Below are positions 9,260 through 18,077 of a stretch of DNA of 64,000 nt, piece after piece (within the stretch, counting starts at the first letter, position 1; each line of letters begins with the position of its first letter). The stretch is from contig NZ_CP088023.1 of assembly GCF_013373795.3 (NCBI RefSeq), forward strand, positions 62,001-126,000. The letters run 5' to 3'. Position numbers and translations under genes: made by a program. The notes beneath the pieces were generated by a model. That model was not told the DNA's origin, did no database searches, and saw nothing but the letters and a program-made list of their open reading frames with translations. Origin of the DNA: Bradyrhizobium quebecense (GTDB lineage Bacteria > Pseudomonadota > Alphaproteobacteria > Rhizobiales > Xanthobacteraceae).

Positions 9260-9610
9260 TCAACCAGCTCGCATCGGCTGATCCACAACTCGCATCGGCA
9301 CACGCTTCCAGTCCGAGCCATCGAGCAGCACCGAGAGCTGAGCATGAGATAGCGACATGACGCCTTCCTTGATCGGCGGCCAGGTGAACTGCCCCTCGAT
9401 TCTTTTGTAGTAAAGGACAAGGCCGCTTCCATCCCAAGTCAGGATCTTCACGCGATCTCGGCGCTTGGAGCGGAAGACATAAAGTCCGCCGTCGAACGGA
9501 TCGGCTCCAAAGGCCTCGCTCACCAGCATCGCCAGCGAGTCCATGCCGCGGCGGAAATCGACCGGCTGCGTCGCAATCCAGATCGACAACCCAGCTCGAA
9601 GCCCGATCAT
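9260..9610 (-). CDS. tnpB: IS66 accessory protein TnpB (Orf2)
   Basis: The 116-aa protein starts MIGLRAGLSIWIATQPVDF and contains the family hallmarks RRGMDSLAMLVSE, GGLYVFRSKRRDRVKIL and LYYKRIEGQFTWP. The ATG at 9610 overlaps the tnpA stop as ATGA, which decides the start over an upstream in-frame ATG. TnpB is needed with TnpA for IS66 transposition, but its biochemical role is not known. Confidence 0.93.
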   Translation of the reverse strand: MIGLRAGLSIWIATQPVDFRRGMDSLAMLVSEAFGADPFDGGLYVFRSKRRDRVKILTWDGSGLVLYYKRIEGQFTWPPIKEGVMSLSHAQLSVLLDGSDWKRVPMRVVDQPMRAG

Positions 9611-10062
9611 CGACCAACCGTCCCGACCGCCGCCAGCACCTCGCACAGTGCCTCCCGGTCCACTGTCCCCCTGACACGGATGCGAATCGCGCCGACCTCG
9701 ATCTCGATCGCCGCCTGCTCCTCACTCGGGCGCCCACAGCCGGTGATCGCGACCGGCACAAAGCCAGGTGGCATGCCTCTGTCCCCGCGCTCCGCGACCT
9801 GCGCCCGCGTAGCCTGGCGACGCCAGAGAAACAACAGGCTTGGACTGATGTCGTGTCGCCGCGCCACTGCGGACACGCTTGCACCCGGCGCAAAACTCTC
9901 CGCAACAATCGCCGCCTTCGCATCGGTCGACCAGCGCCGACGTCGGCCCGTCCCGGTGATGATCTCGACACGCTGCAGCGTGTCGGCGCCGTGTTCGAGG
10001 ATAGGCATATGCCTATCCTTATCGCTATCCTTACGACTATCCTTACGACTATCCTTTGACAT
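9607..10062 (-). CDS. tnpA: IS66 TnpA (Orf1), HTH protein
   Basis: The product has an HTH (RRRRWSTDAKAAIVAESF, then RHDISPSLLFLWRRQ) and a C-terminal beta-rich half. Its N-terminus is extended by codons from a short tandem repeat, CTTACGACTATC-like, at 10018-10056 giving KDSRKDSRKDSDKDR. The real start may be the ATG at 10062 or a later Met (PILEHGADTLQRVE). It is coupled to tnpB by an ATGA overlap. Confidence 0.88.
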   Translation of the reverse strand: MSKDSRKDSRKDSDKDRHMPILEHGADTLQRVEIITGTGRRRRWSTDAKAAIVAESFAPGASVSAVARRHDISPSLLFLWRRQATRAQVAERGDRGMPPGFVPVAITGCGRPSEEQAAIEIEVGAIRIRVRGTVDREALCEVLAAVGTVGR

Positions 10063-10146
10063 TGTGACCTCGCGACAAACCATTCCGCGAGATCTTCCTA
10101 GCCGACCAGATCAACCCTCAGCGCGTGGTCTCCGCATGACGCTCAC

Positions 10147-11686
10147 GTTGAGGCGACAGGTCGTGATCATCGTCAGCATGATGGCGGCACGGTCGGCGCC
10201 GCGCTGGCTGCCGGCGAAGGTCCAGTTGCGCCTTCCCAAGGCGATGCCTCTCAATGCGCGCTCAGCGCAATTGTTGGTCAAGCAGATCCTGCCGTCGTCG
10301 AGGAAGCGGGCGAAGCCGTCCCAGCGCCTGAGCATGTAGTTAATCGGCTTCAGGACCTCGGAGGAACGCGAGAGGGTTTCGCGCTCGCGGAGCAGCCAGG
10401 CATGCATGTCCTCGAGAAGTGACTTACTCTGTTCCTGGCGAGCGGCACGCCGCTCGCCGGCACCGCGGCCGTTGATGGCGCGCTCGATCTCGAACAACGT
10501 ATCGAGGCGTCTGACAGCCTCCAGCGCGATCGGGGAGACCGGTTTGCCTTTCTTGCCTTCCCGAGCATTTTTCTCGATATCAGCCAGCTCGAAGAAGCCC
10601 CGCCGCGCATGGGCCACGCAAAACGCCGGCGTAATCGGCAGCGCCTTCTTCTGCGGGTCGAACAGCGGCTCGAAGCCGCTGTAGCAATCCGCCTGCAAGA
10701 TGCCGGCGAAGGCGGCCAGATGTCTCTGTGGATGCTCGCCTCGTCGGTCGCTCGAGGCGTAATAGACCGCTGCCGGCGGCGCAGGCCCGGCGAACGGCCG
10801 GTCATCCCGCACATAAGTCCAGATCCGCCCGGTCGTGCACTTGCCCTTCGCCAGAATACGGATGGTGGTGTCGTCGCCATGAAGGCGCTCGGCAGCGAGC
10901 ACGTGGCGTTCGATCAAGTGGAAGAGCGGCATGACGGCGAAGGTCCCGTGGCCGACCTGGTCGGCCAGCGTCGACAACGGCAGGTCGATCCCCTCGGCCT
11001 TAAAGCGCGCACTCTGGCGGTTGAGCGGGATATGCATGCCGAACTTGTCGAACAGGATCGTCGCCAGCAATTGTGGGCCGATGAAGCCGCGCGGCGTGGC
11101 ATGGAACGGCGCGGGCGGCTGGCTGATCTTCTCGCAATCGCGGCAGGTGAACTTCTCGCGTACCGTCTCGATCAGCTTGAAGCTTGAAGCGGCGCGGGAT
11201 CTCCTCCAGCGTCTTGGTCACATCCTCACCGATCTTCGCCAGCCGCGATCCACCGCAGCAGGCGCAGGTCGTTGGAGTCTCAATGACGACGCGCTCGCGT
11301 TCGATATCGTCAGGCCATGGCTTGCGCACCGGCCGCTTGCGCATGAAGGGGCGGACGTTCTGCGTCTTCGCCGCTGCGGCCTGTGCGGCAAGCTCATCCT
11401 CGCTCGCCGTGGTGACGAGTTCTTCGAGCTCCAACTCCAACTGCTCGAGCAGCCGTGCCGAGCGCTCGGATCGCTGCCCGTGCAGTTCGCGTTTCAGCTT
11501 CTCGATGCGCAACTCGAGATGAGCGATCAGCGCCTCGGTATCCGACAGTTTCGCCTGCGCATTCGCGGCTTGCGCCTGCCAGTTGGCGGCCTTCGCCTCG
11601 GCTTTCTGTCGCGCCTCACGCTCGGCCTGCAGCGCCGCCAGGGCACTGACAAGGTCCGATGGAAGATCATCCGGCTTCGATATCAT
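10147..11686 (-). pseudogene. tnpC: outer IS66 tnpC, N-terminal part, frameshifted and interrupted
   Basis: The gene starts at 11686 with MISKPDDLPSDLVSAL and a long coiled coil, then the zinc segment CACCGGSRLAKIGEDV. Near 11185 a 7-base tandem duplication (CTTCAAG twice) shifts the frame. The rest continues from about 11180 with LLATILFDKFGMHIPLNR, GDDTTIRILAKGK and NNCAERALRGIALGRRNW. It is cut at 10147 by the nested IS66 and its last 50 codons lie at 6853-7001. Two independent lesions make it inactive. Confidence 0.9.
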
Positions 11687-11732
11687 GGAGCCATTGAATC
11701 AGATCGAGCAGCAGATTCAAACCGTAAAACGA

Positions 11733-11903
11733 CTATCCGACCCGCGTCGGACGCTGGGTTTCTTGAGGGTTGCGCCAATCGATCCCGGACAACAGATAGC
11801 TCAACTGCGCCGGAGAGATCGTTACCGATTCACCAGCAACCGATGGCCAGATGAACCTGCCTCTCTCGAGTCTTTTGGTGAACAAGCAGGCGCCCTGGCC
11901 ATG
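11733..11903 (-). pseudogene. tnpB: outer IS66 tnpB, 3' exon (split by group II intron)
   Basis: The minus strand reads GQGACLFTKRLERGRFIWP and SPAQLSYLLSGIDWRNP, the C-terminal half of an IS66 TnpB. The 5' half is at 13790-13967. The group II intron lies exactly between them and the two exons join in frame, so correct splicing would restore the protein. Confidence 0.88.
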
Positions 11904-13789
11904 GTGAGTCGGCCCCGGGAGTTGCACCCGGAGCCGCTCTCCGAACCGTACGTGACGCTCTCACGTCATACGGCTCTCAACAAGTAACGAAGCAGAACTC
12001 AACATCGCCCAATGAGCGAACAGCTTCGGCCTGCGGCAGCGGATCAATCTGAGCCAGGTGGAGGCTCTGACTTTTCCATTCTTCAGCCCTTTGTATTTGC
12101 GTCGCGCCCAGCGGTTAAGAGATTCGTCGACGTATCGATACAGGTTGTGCATTTCAGACCGCCCATATCTGCCGTAGTACTGCATCCATCCACGAAGGAC
12201 GGGATTCAGTTCCAAGGCAATTGCGTCGACTTCCGTCTGCGAGCGAAGCCTGAGCCGGAGCTGCCGGATCGTCATACGCATAGACTTCATCGCCGCCCTG
12301 CTGACCGCTGGCGAGAACGTACAGAAGTTTTCTTTCTTCTGATGGTTTCTTGCCCTGCGCGGTCGAAAGGTAAATCCCAGAAAGTCAAATGACTGACTGG
12401 CATGGCTACCCGGGCGGTTGCTGTCTTTGCAGTAGACGAACTTGGTCTTGTCGGGATGCATTTCGAGTTCGCATTCCTTAAACCTTGCTTGCAGCGCCGC
12501 CTTGATGGCTTCCGCTTCAGCCTTGGTTCGGCAATGAACGAGCCCGTCGTCCGCGTATCGACACCACGGCGACTGCGGGAAGTTCCGCGCCATCCATGTA
12601 TCGAACGCATAATGCAAGAACAAATTGGCAAGGACGGGACTGATCACGCCGCCTTGGGGTGTGCCCCGGTCGCGAGCGGTGATCGCTCCGTCTCTGTCTT
12701 GCATCGGCGCTGTTAGCCAGCGTTCGATGTAGAGCAGAGCCCATTCGTCTTGCACATGCTTCCTGACGGCCTTCATAAGCAACTTGTGGCTGATATTGTC
12801 GAACAGGCCTTTGATGTCGAACTCCAGCACCCAGTTCATCTTCCAGCACCGTTGCCGGGTGACGCCGACGGCGTCCAGCGCGGATTTTCCGGGCCGGTAG
12901 CCGTAGGAATCGGGAAGGAAGATTTCCTCGAGTGCTCGTTCAATCTGCAGCTTGACGACCGTCTGCGCCACGCGATCTGCTACTGTCGGCACACCTAGAA
13001 TGCGTTGTCCGCCGTTCCTCTTGGGAATGGGGACAGCCCGAACGGCAGGTGGAAAGTAGCTGCCAGAAGACATGCGATTCCAGACCTTGTAAAGGTTGCC
13101 CTTCAAGTCCTTCTCAAATGCTTCGAGCGACACCTTATCCACGCCGGCCGCGCCCGCATTGGCTTTGACCAGTTTGTAGGCCTTCATCACTGTCTGCTTG
13201 TCGATATCGTACTGCTTGCGTCCGGTTACACTCACATGTCCTCCTGCTCATCACAGTTGCATATGGGCGCAACCCACTTGTTTCGGCCCCTTCGCTCCAG
13301 TTCCATTACAGCACCTTCATCACTACTACGAGCCGATCCGCCCCAGTGTTGTGCTTCGGTACTCTCGTCTCGCGGTGTGCGCCGCTTGAACTTCTCCCTT
13401 GGCATCACAACGACTGGTTCCTGCAGTTCTCTACAAGAGCCTGTATCCAGATCGCGTCCCCTAAACGCCGGTCGCCATCCGCGCAGTAATCCAGGCGTCT
13501 CACGGATTGATCTCAGGGATGGCACGCGCCCCTGATTTTGGCGACGTCTAAATATTTTTCGACGCGTCATCGGAAGATTCGCTTTCGCTCGCCTTCTGGA
13601 TACTTACCTGCCCCGTAAACCCGGGACTTTTGCAACACTTGCTCATGACCGCGCCTTTTAAGCGAAGCCACAGTGTCGTGGTTTTGCATCTGCGCCTGAA
13701 ACGCCGATGCAGGAGGGCCATCCTCCATCTCTCATAAAGCTGTACGCATTAAATTCGGTTATTCACCTCCTTCATGCTCTGCAGCACAC
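11904..13789 (-). mobile_element. group II intron inserted in IS66 tnpB
   Basis: The 5' end on the minus strand begins GTGTG at 13789, as expected for a bacterial group II intron. A typical 34-nt domain V hairpin lies at 11943-11976 (starting GAGCCGTATG, ending CGTACGGTTC). A domain VI-like stem follows and the intron ends near GACTCAC at about 11904. It carries one reverse transcriptase gene. The exact 3' boundary is uncertain by 1-2 bases. Confidence 0.88.
11961..13235 (-). CDS. ltrA: group II intron reverse transcriptase/maturase
   Basis: The 424-aa protein has the RT domain blocks: KRNGGQRILGVPTVADRVAQ (block 2), FDIKGLFDNISH (block 3), GTPQGGVISPVLANLFLHYA (block 4) and catalytic CRYADDG (block 5, YADD box). 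A maturase domain X (LNPVLRGWMQYYGRYGRSEM) ends the protein. No HNH endonuclease domain is seen. The stop codon falls inside domain V, as in many rhizobial introns. The protein would help the intron splice and retro-home. Confidence 0.95.
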   Translation of the reverse strand: MSVTGRKQYDIDKQTVMKAYKLVKANAGAAGVDKVSLEAFEKDLKGNLYKVWNRMSSGSYFPPAVRAVPIPKRNGGQRILGVPTVADRVAQTVVKLQIERALEEIFLPDSYGYRPGKSALDAVGVTRQRCWKMNWVLEFDIKGLFDNISHKLLMKAVRKHVQDEWALLYIERWLTAPMQDRDGAITARDRGTPQGGVISPVLANLFLHYAFDTWMARNFPQSPWCRYADDGLVHCRTKAEAEAIKAALQARFKECELEMHPDKTKFVYCKDSNRPGSHASQSFDFLGFTFRPRRARNHQKKENFCTFSPAVSRAAMKSMRMTIRQLRLRLRSQTEVDAIALELNPVLRGWMQYYGRYGRSEMHNLYRYVDESLNRWARRKYKGLKNGKVRASTWLRLIRCRRPKLFAHWAMLSSASLLVESRMT

Positions 13790-13967
13790 CGTGCCAAATG
13801 ACCTTCAATAGATCACCGCGTTTGCCCCGGAAGCAGAAAAGACCGCCGCCCATGGCGTCGCGCTTGAGCACTTCCTGCACGCGCAGAGCCAGACTCGGAA
13901 AGCCGCACCGCATGTCGGTATGGCCCGTCGCCAGCCACACCCGCACGCCCGTCGGGATCGGGATCAT
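13790..13967 (-). pseudogene. tnpB: outer IS66 tnpB, 5' exon
   Basis: Starts MIPIPTGVRVWLATGHTDMR and runs through GGGLFCFRGKRGDLLKVIWH, the N-terminal half of TnpB. Beyond that point the frame enters the intron and soon stops. The ATG at 13967 overlaps the tnpA stop (ATGA). The second exon is at 11733-11903. Confidence 0.88.
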
Positions 13968-14359
13968 CGGCGCGCCAGGCCCCGAGCAATTCGAACGACC
14001 GCCTCGATATCCGCACCGGGGCCGAAGACCACGCGCAGCCCCTGAGGGCTCACGATTTCGATCTGACCTGTCTCGACAGCTTCCGTCGTTGGCGGCGTAC
14101 TTGCCGCAACTATCGCAGGGACGAATGTCGGGCCGATCGAATCCTCTTCGGCCGGATCATGACAGGTCCAAGCCTTGCGCCAGCTCAGCAGAAGCTGACG
14201 TGATATCCCATACCGGCGAGCCGTCGCCGACACCAGTCGTGGCCCCGAGAAGCTCTCCTCTACGATTCTGAGCTTCTCCGCACGCGTCCAGCGTCGCCGC
14301 CGACCGGTCTCCACCAAATCCATGCGGCTCAGCACCGCACTGTCCTTATGTCCGTCCAT
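13964..14359 (-). CDS. tnpA: outer IS66 TnpA (Orf1)
   Basis: The 131-aa product has RRRRWTRAEKLRIVEESF and the HTH TARRYGISRQLLLSWRK, then the C-terminal segment EIVSPQGLRVVFGPGADIEA typical of IS66 Orf1. The frame is intact. It belongs to the older IS66 that received both the group II intron and the nested IS66, and is clearly diverged from the tnpA at 9607-10062. Confidence 0.85.
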   Translation of the reverse strand: MDGHKDSAVLSRMDLVETGRRRRWTRAEKLRIVEESFSGPRLVSATARRYGISRQLLLSWRKAWTCHDPAEEDSIGPTFVPAIVAASTPPTTEAVETGQIEIVSPQGLRVVFGPGADIEAVVRIARGLARR

Positions 14360-14416
14360 AAGGACAGTCAGCTACAGATCGGAAAAACTCGCAAGACGGC
14401 CGCCCTCGGACGGATA

Positions 14417-14902
14417 CGGCTCTTCTCCGTGTCGTAGACGTGGATCGGCAGGAAGCAGCGTTCGTCATAATGAGCGTTGAACAGCGAGAGTTGCTGATGG
14501 CCGTGGACGACATCGCAGGTGTCGTCAATGTCGAGCGTGACGGATGCGGGCTCGCACCGATAGCTATCCATCCATGCATCGACCAGGGTGTAGGTCAGGC
14601 GGATCACGTCGCGCAGGCGGGGAGCATTCTCCAGCCGCGACAGCGTCGGTTGGGAACACAGATCGCGACCGCTGTCTGGTAGCCGTCCACAGGCCAGCTT
14701 GAATGCGGGATCGGACCGCAGATGATCGAGGTCATCGGCGTCCTCGTAGCCGCAGCAGATCGCGAACATGCGAGCGCGAAACATATCGACAAGGCTGTGC
14801 ACGACCCGCGTCGGATCGCGCCGATCCGGGAACACCCGGGCCAAATTGTTGGCCAAACCGAGACGTCGCTCGGCCATCGCAAGAAGCATCACGCCCCCTG
14901 GC
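14417..14902 (-). pseudogene. IS1380-family transposase, N-terminal fragment
   Basis: The frame reads MLLAMAERRLGLANNLARVF through LDIDDTCDVVHGHQQLSLFN to HVYDTEKSR, almost identical to residues about 35-190 of the intact copy at 40500-41843. It ends abruptly at 14417 next to the outer IS66 and at 14902 next to an IS3 remnant. With the C-terminal fragment at 6042-6769 it may be the other half of one element. About 198 bp of the middle are missing between the two. Confidence 0.9.
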
Positions 14903-15112
14903 GCAACAGTTTGATGTTCATCCGAACCAGATCACGACCTGGAAGACCCAGCTTCTGGAAGGCGCCGCCGGAGTGTTTGGGCAGGACAACGGACCGGCCG
15001 AGGCGCCGGTCGATTTGAAGCGTTACATGCCAAGATCGGCGAGCTTGCGTTGGAGAACGATTTTTTGTCCGGCGCGCTCACCAAGGCGGGCCTGCTGAGC
15101 GCAAAGCGATGA
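14903..15112 (+). pseudogene. IS3-family OrfA fragment, frameshifted
   Basis: It starts inside LAQQFDVHPNQITTWKTQLL and GAAGVFGQD, then shifts frame near 15025 and continues LHAKIGELALENDFLSGALT, ending AGLLSAKR. This is the C-terminal two thirds of an IS3 OrfA with its coiled coil. Its start was lost where the IS1380 fragment abuts. Confidence 0.85.
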
Positions 15113-15935
15113 TCGACCGCGACCATGATCTGTCTGTCGTGCGCCAGGCGAAGGTCCTGAACCTTGCCCGCAGTACGGTTTACTATGAACCTCGGCCGGT
15201 TTCGGCCGAGGACTTGTCTTGATGCGCCGGCTCGATGAGCTGCACCTCGATTATCCCTTCGCAGGGGGGCGCATGCTGCGATCGCTGTTGCGGCGTGAGG
15301 GCGCGCAGATTGGCCGCCGCCACGTCGCGACGCTGATGAAGCGCATGGGGATCGAGGCGATCTATCGTCGGCCGAATACGAGCAAGCCCGGGCCGGGCCA
15401 CAAGATCTACCCGTATTTGTTGCGCGGATTGAAGATCGTGCGGCCGAACCAGGTCTGGGCCATGGACATCAGCTACATTCCGATGCGGCGTGGCTTCGTC
15501 TACCTCGCCGCGGTCGTCGATGTGTTCAGCCGGCGGGTCCTGGCCCATCGCGTATCGATCACGATGGAGACGGTGTTCTGCGTCGAAGCGCTCCAGGAGG
15601 CGCTGGCGAAGCACGGCAGGCCCGAGATGTTCAACACGGATCAGGGCAGCCAGTTCACCAGCCTCGACTTCACCAGTGTGCTGCCGGACGCAAAGATTGC
15701 GATCAGCATGGACGGCAAGGGCGCCTGGCGCGACAACGTGTTCGTCGAGCGGCTCTGGCGCACGGTCAAATACGAGGAAGTCTACCTGCGCGCCTACGAC
15801 AGCGTGTCCGAGGCGCGAGCATCAATCTCCAGATATCTGGCGTTCTACAATCAGGGACGCCCGCACTCGAGCCTTGACGAACGCACCCCCGACGAGGCCT
15901 ACTTTGGCACGCACGCGATGGTGATGGCCGCATGA
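15109..15935 (+). pseudogene. IS3-family OrfB integrase, single frameshift
   Basis: An ATG at 15109 overlapping the OrfA stop starts IDRDHDLSVVRQAKVLNLAR. The frame breaks at about 15218 where one C appears to be missing (SAEDLSL) and resumes with MRRLDELHLDYPFAGGRML. The rve catalytic core is complete: VWAMDISYIP with the first Asp, FNTDQGSQFTS with the second, and FVERLWRTVKYEEVYL with the Glu. If the single lesion is a sequence error, the enzyme would be intact. Confidence 0.85.
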
Positions 15936-16079
15936 CCGTCGCCGACGATTTTGTCGTTGCTCTGGTCGGGCTACGCCCTTCTCCCGACGCAACGACAAAA
16001 TCGCAAAGCCCCGCATTCAGTGTAACCTGGCAGGAATCCACTTAATTTCCGCGGGGCACTGTCCAAACAACCGGGGCCT

Positions 16080-16132
16080 GCTCTCTCATCCTGATTGACG
16101 CTCCACTGTCATCCTGATTGCCGCGCAGCAGG
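16080..16132. repeat. solo IS21-family terminal repeat
   Basis: The sequence CTCTCATCCTGATTGACGC followed by TCATCCTGATTGCCGCGC matches the paired terminal motifs at the right end of the IS21 element at 56035-56081. No istA or istB is attached. It truncates the tandem-repeat gene on its right and abuts the IS3 remnant on its left. Confidence 0.75.
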
Positions 16133-18037
16133 CTGCTGACCTTTGATCACCGCTCTCGCCGCCGAGATGATCGCCGGGATCAGAATAGCAGGGTTGATGC
16201 CGAACAGCTTCTGCTCGGTAAGCTGCTGACCTTTGGCAAGGTCACCTGCAATTTGGATCGCGTCGCCACGTAGGCTCTCGTCAAACTCGTTGGGCTGCTG
16301 ACCTTTGATCACCGCCCTCGCCGCCGAGATGATCGCCGGGATCAGAATAGCAGGGTTGATGCCGAACAGCTTCTGCTCGGTAAGCTGCTGACCTTTGGCA
16401 AGGTCACCTGCAATTTGGATCGCGTCGCCACGTAGGCTCTCGTCAAACTCGTTGGGCTGCTGACCTTTGATCACCGCCCTCGCCGCCGAGATGATCGCCG
16501 GGATCAGAATAGCAGGGTTGATGCCGAACAGCTTCTGCTCGGTAAGCTGCTGACCTTTGGCAAGGTCACCTGCAATTTGGATCGCGTCGCCACGTAGGCT
16601 CTCGTCAAACTCGTTGGGCTGCTGACCTTTGATCACCGCCCTCGCCGCCGAGATGATCGCCGGGATCAGAATAGCAGGGTTGATGCCGAACAGCTTCTGC
16701 TCGGTAAGCTGCTGACCTTTGGCAAGGTCACCTGCAATTTGGATCGCGTCGCCACGTAGGCTCTCGTCAAACTCGTTGGGCTGCTGACCTTTGATCACCG
16801 CCCTCGCCGCCGAGATGATCGCCGGGATCAGAATAGCAGGGTTGATGCCGAACAGCTTCTGCTCGGTAAGCTGCTGACCTTTGGCAAGGTCACCTGCAAT
16901 TTGGATCGCGTCGCCACGTAGGCTCTCGTCAAACTCGTTGGGCTGCTGACCTTTGATCACCGCCCTCGCCGCCGAGATGATCGCCGGGATCAGAATAGCA
17001 GGGTTGATGCCGAACAGCTTCTGCTCGGTAAGCTGCTGACCTTTGGCAAGGTCACCTGCAATTTGGATCGCGTCGCCACGTAGGCTCTCGTCAAACTCGT
17101 TGGGCTGCTGACCTTTGATCACCGCCCTCGCCGCCGAGATGATCGCCGGGATCAGAATAGCAGGGTTGATGCCGAACAGCTTCTGCTCGGTAAGCTGCTG
17201 ACCTTTGGCAAGGTCACCTGCAATTTGGATCGCGTCGCCACGTAGGCTCTCGTCAAACTCGTTGGGCTGCTGACCTTTGATCACCGCCCTCGCCGCCGAG
17301 ATGATCGCCGGGATCAGAATAGCAGGGTTGATGCCGAACAGCTTCTGCTCGGTAAGCTGCTGACCTTTGGCAAGGTCACCTGCAATTTGGATCGCGTCGC
17401 CACGTAGGCTCTCGTCAAACTCGTTGGGCTGCTGACCTTTGATCACCGCCCTCGCCGCCGAGATGATCGCCGGGATCAGAATAGCAGGGTTGATGCCGAA
17501 CAGCTTCTGCTCGGTAAGCTGCTGACCTTTGGCAAGGTCACCTGCAATTTGGATCGCGTCGCCACGTAGGCTCTCGTCAAACTCGTTGGGCTGCTGACCT
17601 TTGATCACCGCCCTCGCCGCCGAGATGATCGCCGGGATCAGAATAGCAGGGTTGATGCCGAACAGCTTCTGCTCGGTAAGCTGCTGACCTTTGGCAAGGT
17701 CACCTGCAATTTGGATCGCGTCGCCACGTAGGCTCTCGTCAAACTCGTTGGGCTGCTGACCTTTGATCACCGCCCTCGCCGCCGAGATGATCGCCGGGAT
17801 CAGAATAGCAGGGTTGATGCCGAACAGCTTCTGCTCGGTAAGCTGCTGACCTTTGGCAAGGTCACCTGCAATTTGGTTAGCTTCCCGGGTTGGCTGCTGG
17901 TCATTGTTCTCAGCCGTAATCATCGAGACGATCCCGCGAACTAGACTCGGATGATCTATTCCGAAAGGGTCGCGCTCAAGCTGATATCTCTCTTTAGCTG
18001 TGCCAAGTGACAGTCGAGTAAGCGTAGATGTGTCCAT
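16109..18037 (-). CDS. tandem 54-residue repeat protein next to a caspase-like protease (3' end truncated)
   Basis: The 642-aa reading frame starts at 18037 behind a good AAGGTGAT ribosome site. After a 30-residue leader it consists of eleven almost identical units. Each contains QIAGDLAKGQQLTEQK, then the hydrophobic run LFGINPAILIPAIISAAR, then AVIKGQQPNEFDESLRGDA. The leader holds a worn twelfth copy (DPFGIDHPSLVRGIVSM, then NDQQP). No signal peptide is seen. The hydrophobic run is Ala/Ile/Pro-rich and could be an amphipathic, membrane-active helix. Lys-Gly and Arg-Gly pairs bracket each run, positions a Lys/Arg-specific caspase-like enzyme could cut. It lies 40 bases after the caspase gene in the same direction, so they form an operon. 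The last residues (ARQSG) come from an IS21 end, so the native C-terminus is lost. Function is unknown. Confidence 0.8.
   Translation of the reverse strand: MDTSTLTRLSLGTAKERYQLERDPFGIDHPSLVRGIVSMITAENNDQQPTREANQIAGDLAKGQQLTEQKLFGINPAILIPAIISAARAVIKGQQPNEFDESLRGDAIQIAGDLAKGQQLTEQKLFGINPAILIPAIISAARAVIKGQQPNEFDESLRGDAIQIAGDLAKGQQLTEQKLFGINPAILIPAIISAARAVIKGQQPNEFDESLRGDAIQIAGDLAKGQQLTEQKLFGINPAILIPAIISAARAVIKGQQPNEFDESLRGDAIQIAGDLAKGQQLTEQKLFGINPAILIPAIISAARAVIKGQQPNEFDESLRGDAIQIAGDLAKGQQLTEQKLFGINPAILIPAIISAARAVIKGQQPNEFDESLRGDAIQIAGDLAKGQQLTEQKLFGINPAILIPAIISAARAVIKGQQPNEFDESLRGDAIQIAGDLAKGQQLTEQKLFGINPAILIPAIISAARAVIKGQQPNEFDESLRGDAIQIAGDLAKGQQLTEQKLFGINPAILIPAIISAARAVIKGQQPNEFDESLRGDAIQIAGDLAKGQQLTEQKLFGINPAILIPAIISAARAVIKGQQPNEFDESLRGDAIQIAGDLAKGQQLTEQKLFGINPAILIPAIISAARAVIKGQQPAARQSG
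16133..17880. repeat. 162-bp tandem repeat array, about 11 units
   Basis: Near-identical 162-bp units recur with the landmark GTTGGGCTGCTG at about 16289, 16451, 16613 and so on every 162 bases to about 17747. Differences are very few; for example, the copy nearest 16150 has GCTCTCGCC where the others have GCCCTCGCC. The uniformity implies recent expansion or gene conversion. It is in frame with the coding sequence throughout. Confidence 0.95.
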
Positions 18038-18077
18038 TGTTGATCACCTTGTTGATGTTTGCGGTTGGTTGCGGCTC

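Larger units (their letters stand above)
7002..10146 (-). mobile_element. complete IS66-family element nested in another IS66
   Basis: The element is 3145 bp. Its ends are inverted repeats GTGAGCGTCA (7002-7011) and TGACGCTCAC (10137-10146), and it is flanked by the perfect 8-bp direct repeat GTTGAGGC, the target-duplication length usual for IS66. It carries tnpA, tnpB and tnpC in intact frames on the minus strand and a divergent passenger gene at 7139-7576. The insertion cuts the tnpC of an older IS66 within the codons for RLN. It looks recent and possibly active. Confidence 0.93.

Noticed and set aside
16133..17880. Tandem array considered as CRISPR
   Set aside because: The units are contiguous 162-bp coding repeats without spacers.
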